NCBI RefSeq assembly: GCF_902459465.1
Contig: NW_022985734.1
Span: forward strand, 1 to 64,000
Direction of reading: 5' to 3'
Source of the DNA: Asterias rubens
Taxonomy: Eukaryota > Echinodermata > Asteroidea > Forcipulatida > Asteriidae
Length of the DNA: 64,000 nt
A program made the translations under genes and the position numbers. Shown piece after piece: positions 43,039-55,084 of this stretch. The notes under the pieces were generated by a model that searched no databases, was not told the origin of the DNA, and saw only the letters and a list, made by a program, of their open reading frames with translations. The stretch's first letter is position 1, and every line of letters starts with the position of its first letter.

Positions 43039-45149
43039 TCATTTTATATTCCACTTTGGCCATTCCTTGTCCAGGAAAGTAAGAGGGTCCATCGTGTCAA
43101 TAAAGAGTTTTCCGCGTAGATGGTCTACTTCGTGTTGGATGATTCTAGCGGCATAGCCAGTAGTTCGCCACGAAACCTCTTCCCCTTTCTCATTCAAACC
43201 TGGATAACAAAACAATAACAAGAACATAATAAATGAGCAGGCCTCTATGCTTCGTTTTTGAAAGGCTTGTCTCCTTGTTATGGGAAAATTGTAAATTTCT
43301 GAGTTCAAGAGCACTTCAAGGGCACCAAGGCAATGACCATAGGGCACTGGGGCAATCACCTCCGTTGCCTCCATGAAGTATTAGGCCTGAATGGGTATGT
43401 CAGGGGTGAGAGTAAAATGCTGGGAAAATAGTCTGAAACTTGGATCTGGATCATTGGAGGTTCTTTGAAACGATGAGAATTTTCAAATTTTGCTAACTTA
43501 AGGAGTTACAGAAAACGAGAAAACAGCATCCCAGTGCTGGAGATGTAGATCAAAGAGCAGAAATTGCAAGTGAAAGAACGCTTTGTACATGTACACAACA
43601 CCATGTACAGGTGAAACATTCAAATACGAGCAATTTTTAAAAGATAACAATTAGAAACAGTCGCCCAAAATTATGAACAATTATTTTGTAAAGCATTTGA
43701 AAGATTAAACAGAGAAATATAGTGGCAATGATGCATCAACAGAAACAGGTGTAATTTCGATCCATTAATCGTCGTCTGCTCAGAGCTATACGTATAAGGT
43801 CATCAATGGCAATTTCCTATACGAAATTATCAAAAGGTCCTTAATGAAAAATGCATACAAATGTACCAACGAACCAAAATAGTCAACATAAAAATAAAAA
43901 CATTTGGTTTCTTTAGAATGGTTCTTTTTGCTTAACAAATACTTTGACGACCATTCTTGATCAATAAACCCATATTAACAGGAGCTCCAAAATATCCAGA
44001 CAAGTTGCACTAAGGATCTTAAATAGTTCTGAGCAGCCGCAATATTACAACCCAAACCAATCACATTCTAAACAGTTGAACAAACCTGTTATTTGAACAC
44101 CATAGGCCCGAGGTACACAAGCATCATATCCGCAAAGGCTCATACAGCCTTCTAAAAAGGTCACGACACGTGGGTCAACGACCTTGACTTTCGGATTGAT
44201 GAACACCTTCAGAGGGAAGACTTTACATTCTTGTGCTTTTAGAACCTACAAAGAGTTGAACAAAAAAAAACTTAGTTAAAATATTTTGTTTTGAAAAGAC
44301 TAGAGCAAAGATCGTTAATTTGGAAGGCTAAATAATCTCAGTCAAACTGAGAAGCTGAGCCGAATTGCGAAGGACTTGGCTACAATGTGGTCGAAGGGGC
44401 CTTTTGACAGCTTGTCGCATCGACCATAATAGACCACAGACAGAGAACCAACGCTCTCCTCTCCCATGCCTTCCCCACTGAGCTATTTATGGGCATTTTC
44501 GAATCCACGGTTTCAGCTTTTGATTCGGCTTCATGCTCTATCCTTTCGTCTGAAGTCCTGAGCACATTTGTAAAGCAGGCACAATATTGTCAAAACAACC
44601 GCAGGACCAAGCTGAATCTTGAGCTGAAGCTGTGGTTTCGAAAAGGTCCCATAACATTTCCAAAAAGTATTATCTCACCTCCTCGTCAAACCACTTCAAG
44701 TGTCTCTTCGTTAATTCCATAACGATGATTTGTTTGGCGACGCCCACCTGGGGCGCGGCACAACCGACAGCTCTAACCTTCCTCATCTGTTTCACCATCG
44801 TCCTAATAACGTTCTGTATCTCTGCTGATTTGATCTGCCGAGGGTCGACGGGTGAACTTTGACCCCGGAGTATCGGGTCACCAACTTGGCAGATGTGATC
44901 ATAGGGTGGGACCTTCATCTTGGGTCTTCTCAAGAGACTACGAATCTGCCGAAGAATTTGTTTGCCGAGTGTTTCCTCAATAATCACTCTGCTTGCAAAT
45001 GTTCTCCTTTGCTCAGAAACGTTTAGTTCAATAGGCTTTTGAAGCCTTCTTGTCTCCTGGGCACATATTGGTCTAAGATACTGAGCACTTCTTGTGTTCA
45101 ATGATGGACATACATTTAACAATGCACTGATTCTAACACAAACAGCCAT
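43039..45149 (-). CDS. PDF: Peptide deformylase, mitochondrial
   Basis: Three minus-strand exons, 44679-45149, 44086-44245 and 43039-43199, phases 0 and 1, give 263 aa; human PDF has 243. It removes the formyl group from N-formylmethionine of nascent mitochondrial proteins, using a metal ion. All three family motifs are present: AVGCAAPQVG (Gln134), EGCMSLCG (189-196, metal-binding Cys191) and QHEVDHLRG (His233, Glu234, His237). The N-terminus is Arg/Ser-rich and lacks acidic residues early, fitting a mitochondrial presequence. The start chosen is the first ATG in frame (45149). An upstream non-coding exon ending at 46307 (donor GTAAGT on the minus strand) suggests a leader exon near 46.3-46.4 kb, opposite the KDSR promoter. 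Confidence 0.9.
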
Positions 45150-45466
45150 AGTTGGTAAGAAAGAGCACACATCCAAGGGCAAGGCCTTATCTAATTCAAT
45201 TAGAGTTTAATCTTGAAGTTTGAAGGTTGAGTATTGCCATCACATTCATCAGATCATGCTGGATAAAAAAAAGAGTCAATAAACTTTGTCATGATGTCAC
45301 TGTCAGGTATGATGTACAGATAAATAGAGATTCACAGTTTAAAGTCATTTAGCCTTTGAGAAAGACTCTGCTAGAGTCGAAACATCAGGCCATTAAATAT
45401 TTTCTGCATCAGTATCAAGAGAGGGCGCTGTTGAACCCACACAACCCACACAAAGGTTAAGTCGTG

Positions 45467-46025
45467 CATGACAACATACACTGCATAGCAAACTGCCCCA
45501 TCCTATTCCCCACAACGCATTGCGGTTCTGAATCGCGATAAACCTTATTGAAATTCTACTCTACCTCTAGCCTAGGTAGGCTACATTACATACCAGCTAG
45601 TTATAAAAACCCTGAGAAAGCATGGAGGTAGTTCTACTTCCCTTTATCCATGCTTTATCATATCTCATATCTGCCATGATCAATGTTGATCGTGCTTCTG
45701 ATTTGTGGTGTGGGTCTGTCCTTGCTCTATGGTCCTACCAGACGTACCTTACAGTCCAGACATGTCGATGACAGCATACACTGCATAGCAAACTGCCCCA
45801 TCTTATTACCCACAACGCATTGCGGTTCTGAATCGCGATAAACCTTATTGAAATTCTACTCCTAGCCTTAGAGGTACGCTACATGCATGGAGGTAGTTCT
45901 ACTGTACTACGTACTCTAGTACTACTTCCCTATCATACTCATTATCTGCCATGTGAACCATGGTGATCGTGCTTCATATTTGTGGTGTTGGCCCTACAGA
46001 CGAACCCTACAGACATGATGACAGT
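45467..46025. repeat. About 300-bp tandem duplication in the PDF 5' region
   Basis: The block with CATACACTGCATAGCAAACT, CACAACGCATTGCGGTTCTG and ATCGCGATAAACCTTATTG occurs at 45472 and 45772. The units remain similar through CATGGAGGTAGTTCTAC and GATCGTGCTTC, with indels. They lie between the predicted leader exon and coding exon 1 of PDF. Confidence 0.8.
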
Positions 46026-46306
46026 AGAGTAGTTGCGCGTCTGCGATAACGAGACCCTCCTCCCTGCCCCGAGAGCCCGGGGATTACGAAACTCTGTGCA
46101 CAAAACGGAGCGAAATTTTGTTAACCACGTACAATTTCGACACATGTTGACAGACTAGTCACCAGATTTTCCCTTTTATACCACTTTCAATAATCATGAC
46201 ACAAATTCTACGCGCACAAACTTGATCGTGAATGTCTAACGAATCCATTCATAACACTCATAACGCCATTGAGGAAACATTTTGTAAAAAAGGGACAAAC
46301 ACTTAC

Positions 46307-46435
46307 CACAGACCGGAGTGAACGATAAACTTCCCAAGTTTGGATTGTGAACCTTGTCGGCAGAGGGCGGATGCTTCGGATAGAAGAACACTTGAGGGCG
46401 CTATTTATAGAGGCCTGGGCGGGCGTTGTGTGTCC
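46307..46435 (-). promoter_or_regulatory. Predicted PDF leader exon and core promoter area
   Basis: On the minus strand the segment ends ...CCGGTCTGTG|GTAAGT. It contains no long frame and is about 1.16 kb upstream of the PDF ATG. Transcription start is inferred only from the donor. Confidence 0.4.
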
Positions 46436-46917
46436 GGTCCTACTACTTTGCCGTCAACTCGCCGACTTGCCGTCAACTCACCGTCAACTCATTTTCGTGC
46501 CGTCAACTCATTAAATTTACATGAAAAATTTATAAATGGGACACGGAAGTGTTAAGTCTGGGCTAAACTACATATTTCTCATGGTTTTCGGTAAAAATTC
46601 ATTCACAAAAACGACTTTGTGTTGATAAAAAAAAAGTACCAATCATTGACATCTTGGGCCAAGACTAATCAATGTGAAAAAGCAAGATGGCGGCCGACGG
46701 TTTTGCTGTTTCGAGATAATTTTTTCACGAGAAAAAAACTCAATTTTTATTCCGAAATATGACCAAAAACTTTCGCGAATTCTCTTTGAGCTGATACTTT
46801 ACAGTTCTATGTTTCTTTTGTGGATTTTAAATGTATATTGGAGGAGTTGACGGCGAGTTGACGGCGCAAGTGAGTTGACGGCGAGTTGACGGCAAGTTGA
46901 CGGCAAGTAGTAGGACC
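46436..46917. mobile_element. 482-bp MITE with GAGTTGACGGC repeats in its inverted ends, between PDF and KDSR
   Basis: The left end is GGTCCTACTACTTTGCCGTC with repeated GCCGTCAACTC units. The right end is the inverse, GAGTTGACGGC units running into CGGCAAGTAGTAGGACC. Each terminal array has four to six 11-bp units. AAGATGGCGGCCGA (46684) lies in the centre. It occupies most of the space between two divergent genes. Confidence 0.75.
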
Positions 46918-46997
46918 CGATGTGTCTGCTGTGTGTCAGAGGAGAGAAACGCAACGTTTTCAATTTAGTTTCTGTTGCTAACTTCAAGTTATTCAAT

Positions 46998-49900
46998 ATG
47001 GAATTATCTATTTTGCTGTGCATAGCTGTAGTTGTTTTTGTGCTGTGTCTATTTGGTCTCTTTTGGTTATCCTTGTCGATTCAACCGCCATTGCTGGAGC
47101 TGAAACAAGCCCATGTTATTGTGAGTAAAAACAAAACAAAAAACGTTCTTTTCAAGACATACATAGTCATACTCATACTGCATAGTTCATGAATCAATTA
47201 TGAATTAATGTTGTACATCGCTATGGATGGATGGTATGACTTTTTTCTATACATTCTATTTTATGAGTACAGCCTCAAAAAGTTCTATACTAGGTAGGAC
47301 CTAATTACTCCTTGAACTATATGAGCTTTGAATAATCTCACGCATAGCTGGCCTCTGCTCTGGTCTGGACTAGGCATCTCTGCTAAGTCTACATTATTTA
47401 TAATTTAAAGATAAAATTAAAATATATCATACATAGATTGGTTTCTTATCTCCTGAAACCAAACATTACTGGTCTGAAATGGGGGAAAACGGATTTTCAT
47501 GAAGTGTGTGTGCTTCAATTCTCAAGGGCCGTGGGGTGTTTTACTTTCATGCCTTATGGTATCTCTGGATTCTAATGAAAGGTGTGAAAACATATGACGT
47601 TGCTCCAATGTCGTGCATGCATAAGCACTGTTAATGGCGGACTGTCGCTCGCAACGTAAAACCAAAAATTGAAAAATTTTAACACACCATGAAGCGTAAG
47701 TTTTTAGTGTTAAAAAATTGGATAGATGATTTGAAAAAAAAACCTTTCAGTTTTTTATTGTGAACAATTTTTCTGTTACCCTACTGAAAACACATGACAC
47801 CAGGATATAAATTAAATATGATCCCTCATGACATTCAGTTCACGATACTGGTTGATTGACCCCCCCCCCCCCCCCCCCCGACATTATGTTTTGGTAACGC
47901 AAATCTTGTTTTCTTCTTTTATCTCGCCAAAATTAGGCTCTATGTGTCCTTTGAACTCTCATTGGCCATGTGGGCGACAGAAAATCAACTCCGCAATCTC
48001 AAAATTTGTTATAACATGCTATATATAGGCCCCCTACAGCCTACTCCTTTTTTCTAAATTTGTCATCAGTTAGTTAGTATGACAAATAATTTTTTTTAAG
48101 ACAGTGGACACTATTGCCATTGGTAACTGTCAAAAACTAGTTCTTACAGTTGGTGTATCTTAACATATGCATTTAAAACAACAAACCTGTGAAAACTTGA
48201 GCTCAATGGGAGACTTTCTGGGACGATAGAGGGCAGCAGACTTACCGGGTAAATCCATTGTTCTCAGAATTATGCGCATGTTCAGAACTACGTAAACAAT
48301 GGAAATTTACCCGGTATGTCTGCTGCCGCCTAGCGTTGGAAAGTCTCCTATTGGTAGTCGAAGTTGCGAGATAATAATCAAAGAAAAAAACACCCTTGTC
48401 ACACGAATTTGTGTGCTTTCAGATGCTTGATTTCGAAACCTCAAGTTCTAAATTTCTGAGGTCTCAAAATCAAATTTGTGAAAAATTACTTCTTTCTCGA
48501 AAAATATGTCACTTTAGAGGGAGCCGTTTCTCACAATGTTTTATGCTATCAACCTCTCCCCATCTCTTGTAATCAACTTCAATTCAAGTAAGGTTTTTGC
48601 TAATAAATATTTTAAGTAATATTACCAATAGTGACAGCCAAACAGTGCCCCAGTAACTGGGTCTGAATTCGTAGGTGTTAGAATATAATGCGATAATTCA
48701 AATATTTGCTTGATATTTTTTTTGATAGATAACTGGTGGATCAAGCGGTATCGGGAAAGCAGTTGCTACCGAGGTGTTAAACCAAGGAGCAAGTGTCACA
48801 CTCCTAGCCAGGAATGAAGTAAGAAAACTTACAGCCTATTTCCCCTGTAAAGTATGGGGAGCTAAGTGCAAGTCAGCTGGTGGCGAAAATACTCAAAACA
48901 AAGCCCAAACTCAATGCTCAATTCTGCTAATTGTCACGTTTTACTAAAATAAGCTTGTAAATTTGGATGTTTTCTTTTCTATTGTACTTAAGATTATTCT
49001 ATTGTAATTTTTACTGGAATTTTAACATAATGCGCCTTCAAACAGAATGCGCCTTCAAATGCGCCTTCAAAACAGTCCTGGAGAGAGAGCCCAACATATA
49101 TCTGTATCTGTAACTATATTGTTGAGCCGGCAAAAAAATGTCTAAAGACACACATCACACCAGCTTTGCGCATTATGTAGATGGGATGGCTTAATTTTTG
49201 AAGTGCTTAGCGAGAGTGTCTTTGAAGATATCTAATGAGTTGCTGGAAATCACACTACCGGGTAAGGCGTTCCAGTCCTTGATGGTGGCCGGAAAAAAAC
49301 TGTTGCCGTAGATTTTGGTTGAGTGACGAAGTTGATGAAATTGGAGATTGTGTTTTCTGGAGGGTCGAGTGGAATGTTGAGCAAAGTCTTGAAGAGGGAT
49401 TTCAACTAAGTTATTAACAGATTATTGTTATTATTATTCACACATTTCAGAGTACACATTTTGTAAACAAATTTTTGTAAACAGTTACAAAAGACCTCTT
49501 TCAGTTATAACAAAAATCATGTGACTTCTTGTTTGTTTTACAGGCAAGGTTACAGCAAGCACAGCAAGAACTACAGCAGTATATCACTGATAAGACCAAT
49601 CAGGTACAAAAACTATTAAGTTAAGTTTTCATGCACATTGAGGTCCAAACATGGGGGGACCTGGTGTTCACTGTTTGGTCATGACCTGGGCCCAGTTTCA
49701 TGGCTCTGCTCACCGTAAGTAAAGAATAGGCACTTACGGAAGCAGGGAATTCCATGCCTACCCCAAGCATAATTTCACAGGTAAGCAGGGAATTTTGGCT
49801 TGTGCACGTGTGTACTCCACGTTACTAAGCATTCTATGCTCACTCAGCTAGCGTAGAAATTTGGCGCTTGCACGTAAACAGAGAATGGTGATCATAAGCG

Positions 49901-52900
49901 CGATGGTGGGGAAGCAGAACCATGAAATTGGGCCTAGGTTGGTGGTTGATCGCTGTTAATGGACAGCATCGAAGGAGAGGACCACTAGTACCTCTAACAA
50001 AAAAATATGTACGAATTATCAGAACTTTTTTCTTGCAACCTTGAAGACCTTTTGAGCCCAATTATTCACAGAATTGTTATTTTTTGCATGGGACACATCA
50101 AGTGAGAATACTGGTGTTTGACAATTACCAAACGTGTCCAGTGCATCCCAGATATTTGTTTACCCTCCTTAAAGGCAGTGGACACTCTTGGTAATTACTC
50201 AAAATAATTATTAGCATGAAACCTCACTTGGTAACGATAAAACATTGTGAGAAACGGCTCCCTCTGAAGTGCCATAGTTTTCGAGAAAGAAGACATTTTC
50301 AACGAATTTGATTTCGAGACCTCAAGTTTAGAACTTGAGGTCTCGAAATCAAGCATCTTAATGCACACAACTTCGTGTGACAAGGGTGTTTTTTTCTTTC
50401 ATAGTTATCTCGTAACTCCGACGACCAATCGAGCTAAATTTTCACAGGTTTGTTATTTTATGCATACGTTGAGATACAGCAAGTGAGAAGACTGGTCTTT
50501 GACAATTACCAATAGTGTCTACTGGCTTTAAATTCAATGCAAATGTTAAAAATTTTGGTTTTATTTCAGAGAATTCTTTGCATTCCAGTCGATGTCTGTC
50601 GTGACTATTCAGCAGTTGAAGCTGCCATTAAAAAGGTACGTGTAACTATAACAACAAACCAACAAGACTATGGAAAGTCTAATAAAATAAAATAAAACAT
50701 AAAAATAACAGATGTATGTCTTTCTGTATAATAGACTGCAAGTCTTGGGCAAGTTTAAACTTTCGGGATTGGTCCCATCCATATTGTGAATTCAGTCCTT
50801 TTTTTATTGATGGAAGAATTGCTGTTAAATCTTGTCACTTTCAAAGCTCTTCGTGGCCTACAAAGTATCTCTTGTCTGTATATCTGATCTCTTACATTAA
50901 ACACATTCCTGTTCATCCTCTTCGCTCTGCTGGACAATCCATACTGACTCAAACTAATTTTTTTCCACTTTTTCCACTTCTGCACTTTTGTTTTGGAACG
51001 AATTACCTATTTATGTATCATTCGTCAAGCTGACTCTCTTCAGATTTTCAAGGGACTTTTAAAGACTCATTTGTCTCAATCATTGTTTTGAAACAATTGC
51101 TTTCAGTATATATTTATTTGTTTATGTTCATTGATTTTTTGTTTTTTTTCTGTTGCCCATCATAAGAGGCTCCTGCATTGTACTTCATATAAATGTATTG
51201 TATTATTATTATTACTATTATTATTATTATTACTGACATAGTCAAGTACATGTACTTGCATTCTTGAGATCAAGACGTCGTCTGATATTCAGATTTCATC
51301 TTTACTCTTTCATCGTATGGGGTGTTGTGGCCGAGCGGTTAAGAGCTCCGAATTCAAGCTCTGCTGATTCTGTTCAGCAGAGTGTGAGTTCGAATCCCGG
51401 TCGTGACACTTGTGTCCTTGAGCAAGACACTTTAAAACTATGTTTGCTTCTCTTCACCCAGGGGTAAATGGGTACCTGTGAGGGCAGAGATGGTTCTTGT
51501 GATTGATTTAGCCGAGTAGCGCATTTGTTGCTTGAGGCTGTATACTCCCCAGGGAGCTGAGATGGTTTAAGGAGTGAATCAAGGCCAAGTGACCAGGGGT
51601 AATATCTTGAAGCGCTTTGAGACACCCATAGGGAGTTAAAAAAAACGCTATATAAAACTCAATATTATTGTTATTATGTAGGCCATAGATGTGCTTGGAC
51701 CATGTGATATCCTCGTTAACTCAGCAGGAATGTCCAGAGCCTTATCCTTTGAGGACACACCCATTGAAGACTTCAAGGTAGAACTTAAAAGCTATTATTA
51801 GAATGGTAATTGTTTAAAGGCAGTGGACACTATTGGTAATTACTCAAACTAATTGTTAGCATAAGAAGTTGCATGGTAACAAGCAATGTACAGCTGTTGT
51901 TAGTATAAAACTTTTTGAGAAACGACTCCCTCAGAAGTAACGTAGTTTTCAAGGTAGAAGTAATTTTCCACTAGAATATATGAATTTGATTTTGAGACAT
52001 CAAAACCAAGCATCTTAAAGCACATAACTTCGTGTGACAAGGGTTTTTGCTTCTTCCATTATTCTTCGCAACTTCGACGACCAACTGAGTTCAATTTTTC
52101 ACAGGTTTATTTTTTTGATATGTTGAGATACACCGATTGAGAAGACTGGTCGTTGACAATTACCAATAGTGTCCAGTGTCACTAAGTCGGACTTTGCTTG
52201 AAGGAATTTTTCCTTCATCTAGGATCAGCCCTACCTTATTATTCAGTGGAACTTCTTTGAAACTGATTTTCACTACACCTTTCCCCTTTTTCTTTTCAGA
52301 AAGTGATGGACGCGAACTACATTGGCTCAGTTTACCCAACGAGGGCGGTATTACCATACATGAAGAAGCGTAGGGGTGGTAGGATAGTGTATGTGGCCTC
52401 CCAAGCAGCTCAGCTTGGTGTGTACGGATACACGGCGTATGCTAGCAGCAAGTTTGCTCTCCGTGGACTGGCAGAGACGCTACAGATGGAGGTAAGCAAG
52501 CAATGTTCAGCTGGGGATCGGACGTCCTAAGCAGCGCTGTAGCCACGGTGGGCCACAGTTGGCGGGCCCGCCCAGCACTGACAATTTTTTCGCCCGGCAC
52601 TCGGGCTGTAAAGCAGACTAACGCCCACCTCAAAATTTACCCAGAAATTAATACAAAATTAAAAATACTGCCGATATTGATCACGTTTTTCTATGTTTTG
52701 TAATTTTAAATGCAATGTGTAATTCTTCTGAGCAGGAAATTTGGGAGAAAAAAGTATGAACGTATTCACATGATACTTGTTTCTTGTGTTTTCTTCGTGA
52801 AGTAGTCCGGCTGAATACCCATTGCTTTTTTGTCTGTATGGTCGTGACACATTCTGTGTGCGCTGCTCGACATTTCTGGACTTTGCCAACTTTCAAATGA

Positions 52901-55084
52901 GAATGCCCACCACTAAAATTGTTCTGGCTACAACACTGATTCTAAGGCCAAAGCCAAAGCTGTCAATTCGGATGTCAATTATCAAAAAATTGTACTTTTT
53001 TGTTTCTCTGTTTAGGTCAAACCATACGGTATTTATATTACCATAAGTTTCCCACCTGACGTTGAAACACCAATGCTTGCTGAAGATAAAATAAATATGG
53101 TGAGTTTTAAAAGCATTATTTCCCCTTTTTCTCCTGCATTTGTATGTAATTTGTGCGATTATCTCTTCGAGGCTTGATTTTATTGTAATTCAGGCCTAGC
53201 AACATCATGTGTGTATCTGTATAGTGTAAAACTCTATAGCATTTGCAAACCAGTTGTGTCTGTGCGCATTCGTGAATGTTATTAGCGCAAGCCCTGGGTG
53301 TTCATGTGGTTTTGTTTGCTTTGGTTTTACTTACAGCCAAAAGAGACTGTTCTTATATCGGAGTCGTCTGGTCTTCATCAACCGGACGAAATCGCTCAAA
53401 TTATTGTCAAAGACGCAAAGGTAAAGAAAACATTTCAAGTATTGCAGACACACTAATGAGTTTTTCTTGTTTATTCGTAATGGTTTAATAGATGTTAAAT
53501 ATCACATGCATGTTACTAGGTTGGGATTCGAACCCACGACCCTCGCAATTCTAGAGCAGTGTCTTACCAACTAGACTACCGAGATTGCCCGGTAGGTAGA
53601 GGCAGTTCGAATTCTATGTTTTGGCAGCGGGTACCGCAACGATATAATAGATGTTTTGTCTAGTTAATCCATAATGGTTTTTCCAACAGTCGACTTATTT
53701 AGCTTGATGGCATCACATATTGAGTATTAATTCTTAGAGCGTCCTCAGGCTCAAATTGCATGCAGCACTCAATGGTCGTGCGTATGTGCCAATGCTAACG
53801 CTAATAGATTTGACTTTGCATTCCATATCAGTTTGAATCGATCGCATCGCATGATCAATAAGCGGAAGCTAGTGCAACAGTTTGTGTATGATTCGATTCT
53901 GTTGCATTATGTATTTTATGCTCTTAGTCCTATATAATTGGATATTCTCATTTCGGTTTTGGTTGCATTCTCCCCTAACGCTTTGTGTTCTTCAAATAAG
54001 GCGCTTTTTATGTACGGTTAATATTATTTTTATTATGACTTATGACATGTATATAATTTTAAGGATTCAACATGATTATTTTGTCATTAGCGTGGGAGGT
54101 TTGAGAGTTTCGTTGGATTAGACTAAACGTTGACCTATTTATCAAATTCTCTCACTATTACTTACAGTCCGATGATATAATTTTGATGACTTAACGTTAC
54201 TATTTTTCATTAGCGTGGGAGGTTCCACAGTTTCGTTGGCTTTGATGGTTTTTTCTTGGCCGTCGTTTCCTGTGGTATGTCACCCGTCACTTCACTTCTA
54301 GAGGTGTTTCTGCAGGTAAGTCTGACTCTTAAAGGAACGCGATGCCTTGGATCAGTCGAGTTGGTCATTTGAAATCATTTGTTATGAAATGCAAGTGTTT
54401 CTTCGCGACGTAAAAGGAAAACCGAGCAACCGAGGCCTGGTTCTTAGATAATTTACCTGAAACTTCGTCTCGGTAAAATTATCAAGAACCAGGCCTCGTT
54501 GGGATTAAACCACTAGTTGAAAACCTCTTCACCACACATTGATTCCCTTATTTATGGTCCAAGGAAATTTCGGCGTTAAGAAAAAAATGAGCTGGTTGAT
54601 TTTTTTTCTTTCCAAGTTGCCCGCTTTTTTTTGTGGGAAATGCATATCCCTCAAGGGGTAGATTTTTTGTTTGGTCTTTTTTGTGGTTTTAGAACCAAAT
54701 GGTCAGCCACTTTGAAAGTGACCGTCTGTTACTGTTGGCTTTCCCTGCCAGGGTTATTTGTTTTGCTTCTAATCGTTTTTGTGTACCACACTCACTGGAG
54801 GTTGTTTCCTACATGTGTCTGCCCGCCAAGCCGTGTTCCTCAGTACTTTGCTGAGGGATTGTTTTATTGTTGGATTCTCTTAAAAACTATCGTTTTGTTT
54901 GTCCTTATTTGCAGCTGTTCAATTTTGTTTATTTATTGTATTTCTTTTGTTTCTCCTCTCAACTTTTTTTTGCTAGGTTTTCCTGATGAGCATTTTGAAG
55001 TTGATCTCGTTTTTCTTTGTGGCAAATTTCAACGGGATCGTCATGAGATGCTTCAAGGAAAGAGAAAGCCAAAAACAGAAATGA
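46998..55084 (+). CDS. KDSR: 3-ketodihydrosphingosine reductase
   Basis: Ten phase-0 exons: 46998-47120, 48729-48818, 49544-49603, 50570-50635, 51682-51777, 52300-52491, 53016-53099, 53337-53420, 54214-54315 and 54977-55084. They give 334 aa (human 332). The enzyme reduces 3-ketodihydrosphingosine to dihydrosphingosine with NADPH, the second step of sphingolipid synthesis, on the ER membrane. It is a classical SDR: N-terminal membrane helix (about 3-29), TGGSSGIG cofactor motif at 43-50, NSAG at 126-129 and the catalytic triad Ser179, Tyr192, Lys196 (YASSK). The C-terminus has a hydrophobic segment ([14 protein letters not shown]) and a charged tail, as in the human protein. Introns carry family A, B, D and G MITEs and SINEs. 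The last exon lies inside the left palindrome arm. Confidence 0.95.
48100..48640 (-). mobile_element. Family A MITE with a nested family G MITE, KDSR intron 1
   Basis: The outer element is reverse-oriented (ACAGTGGACACTATTGCC near 48103; TCTGAGGTCTCAAAATC centre). Nested inside at 48210-48352 is a hairpin element with ends GGGAGACTTTCTGGGACG and GCGTTGGAAAGTCTCC and inner CAGACTTACCGGGTAAAT. Confidence 0.75.
49688..49934. mobile_element. MITE-like element, family B, KDSR intron 3
   Basis: The ends are GGGCCCAGTTTCATGGCTCT and GAACCATGAAATTGGGCC. Internal AGTAAAGAATAGGCACTTAC. Non-coding. Confidence 0.7.
50173..50532 (+). mobile_element. Family A MITE, nearly complete, KDSR intron 3
   Basis: Starts AAAGGCAGTGGACACTCTTGG and ends ATTACCAATAGTGTCTACTGG. 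The perfect central palindrome is GATTTCGAGACCTCAAGTT/AACTTGAGGTCTCGAAATC. This is the best preserved copy here. Confidence 0.85.
51316..51675 (+). repeat. tRNA-derived SINE, KDSR intron 4
   Basis: The tRNA-like head has GTGGCCGAGCGGTTAAGAGC (A-box) and GTGAGTTCGAATCCCGG (B-box). The body has TTGTGTCCTTGAGCAAGAC and GCGCTTTGAGACACCCATAG. The tail is ACGCTATATAAAACTC followed by ATT repeats. It resembles a Leu/Ser-type tRNA origin. The tail ends a few bases before the acceptor of exon 5. Confidence 0.75.
51815..52186 (+). mobile_element. Family A MITE, KDSR intron 5
   Basis: TTAAAGGCAGTGGACACTAT to ATTACCAATAGTGTCCAGTG, with part of the central palindrome deleted. Confidence 0.8.
53518..53592 (-). 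tRNA. tRNA-like sequence (probably SINE or pseudogene), KDSR intron 8
   Basis: The minus strand reads CTCGGTAGTCTAGTTGGTAA (A-box), then GTGGGTTCGAATCCCAAC (B-box). An anticodon stem is weak. Confidence 0.4.
54075..54120 (+). pseudogene. Partial duplicate of the KDSR exon 9 acceptor and 5' end
   Basis: TTAGCGTGGGAGGTT then AGAGTTTCGTTGGATTAG closely repeats TTAGCGTGGGAGGTT then ACAGTTTCGTTGGCTTTG of real exon 9 (54211-54245). A stop (TAG) follows. It lies about 133 bp upstream of the true exon. Confidence 0.65.
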
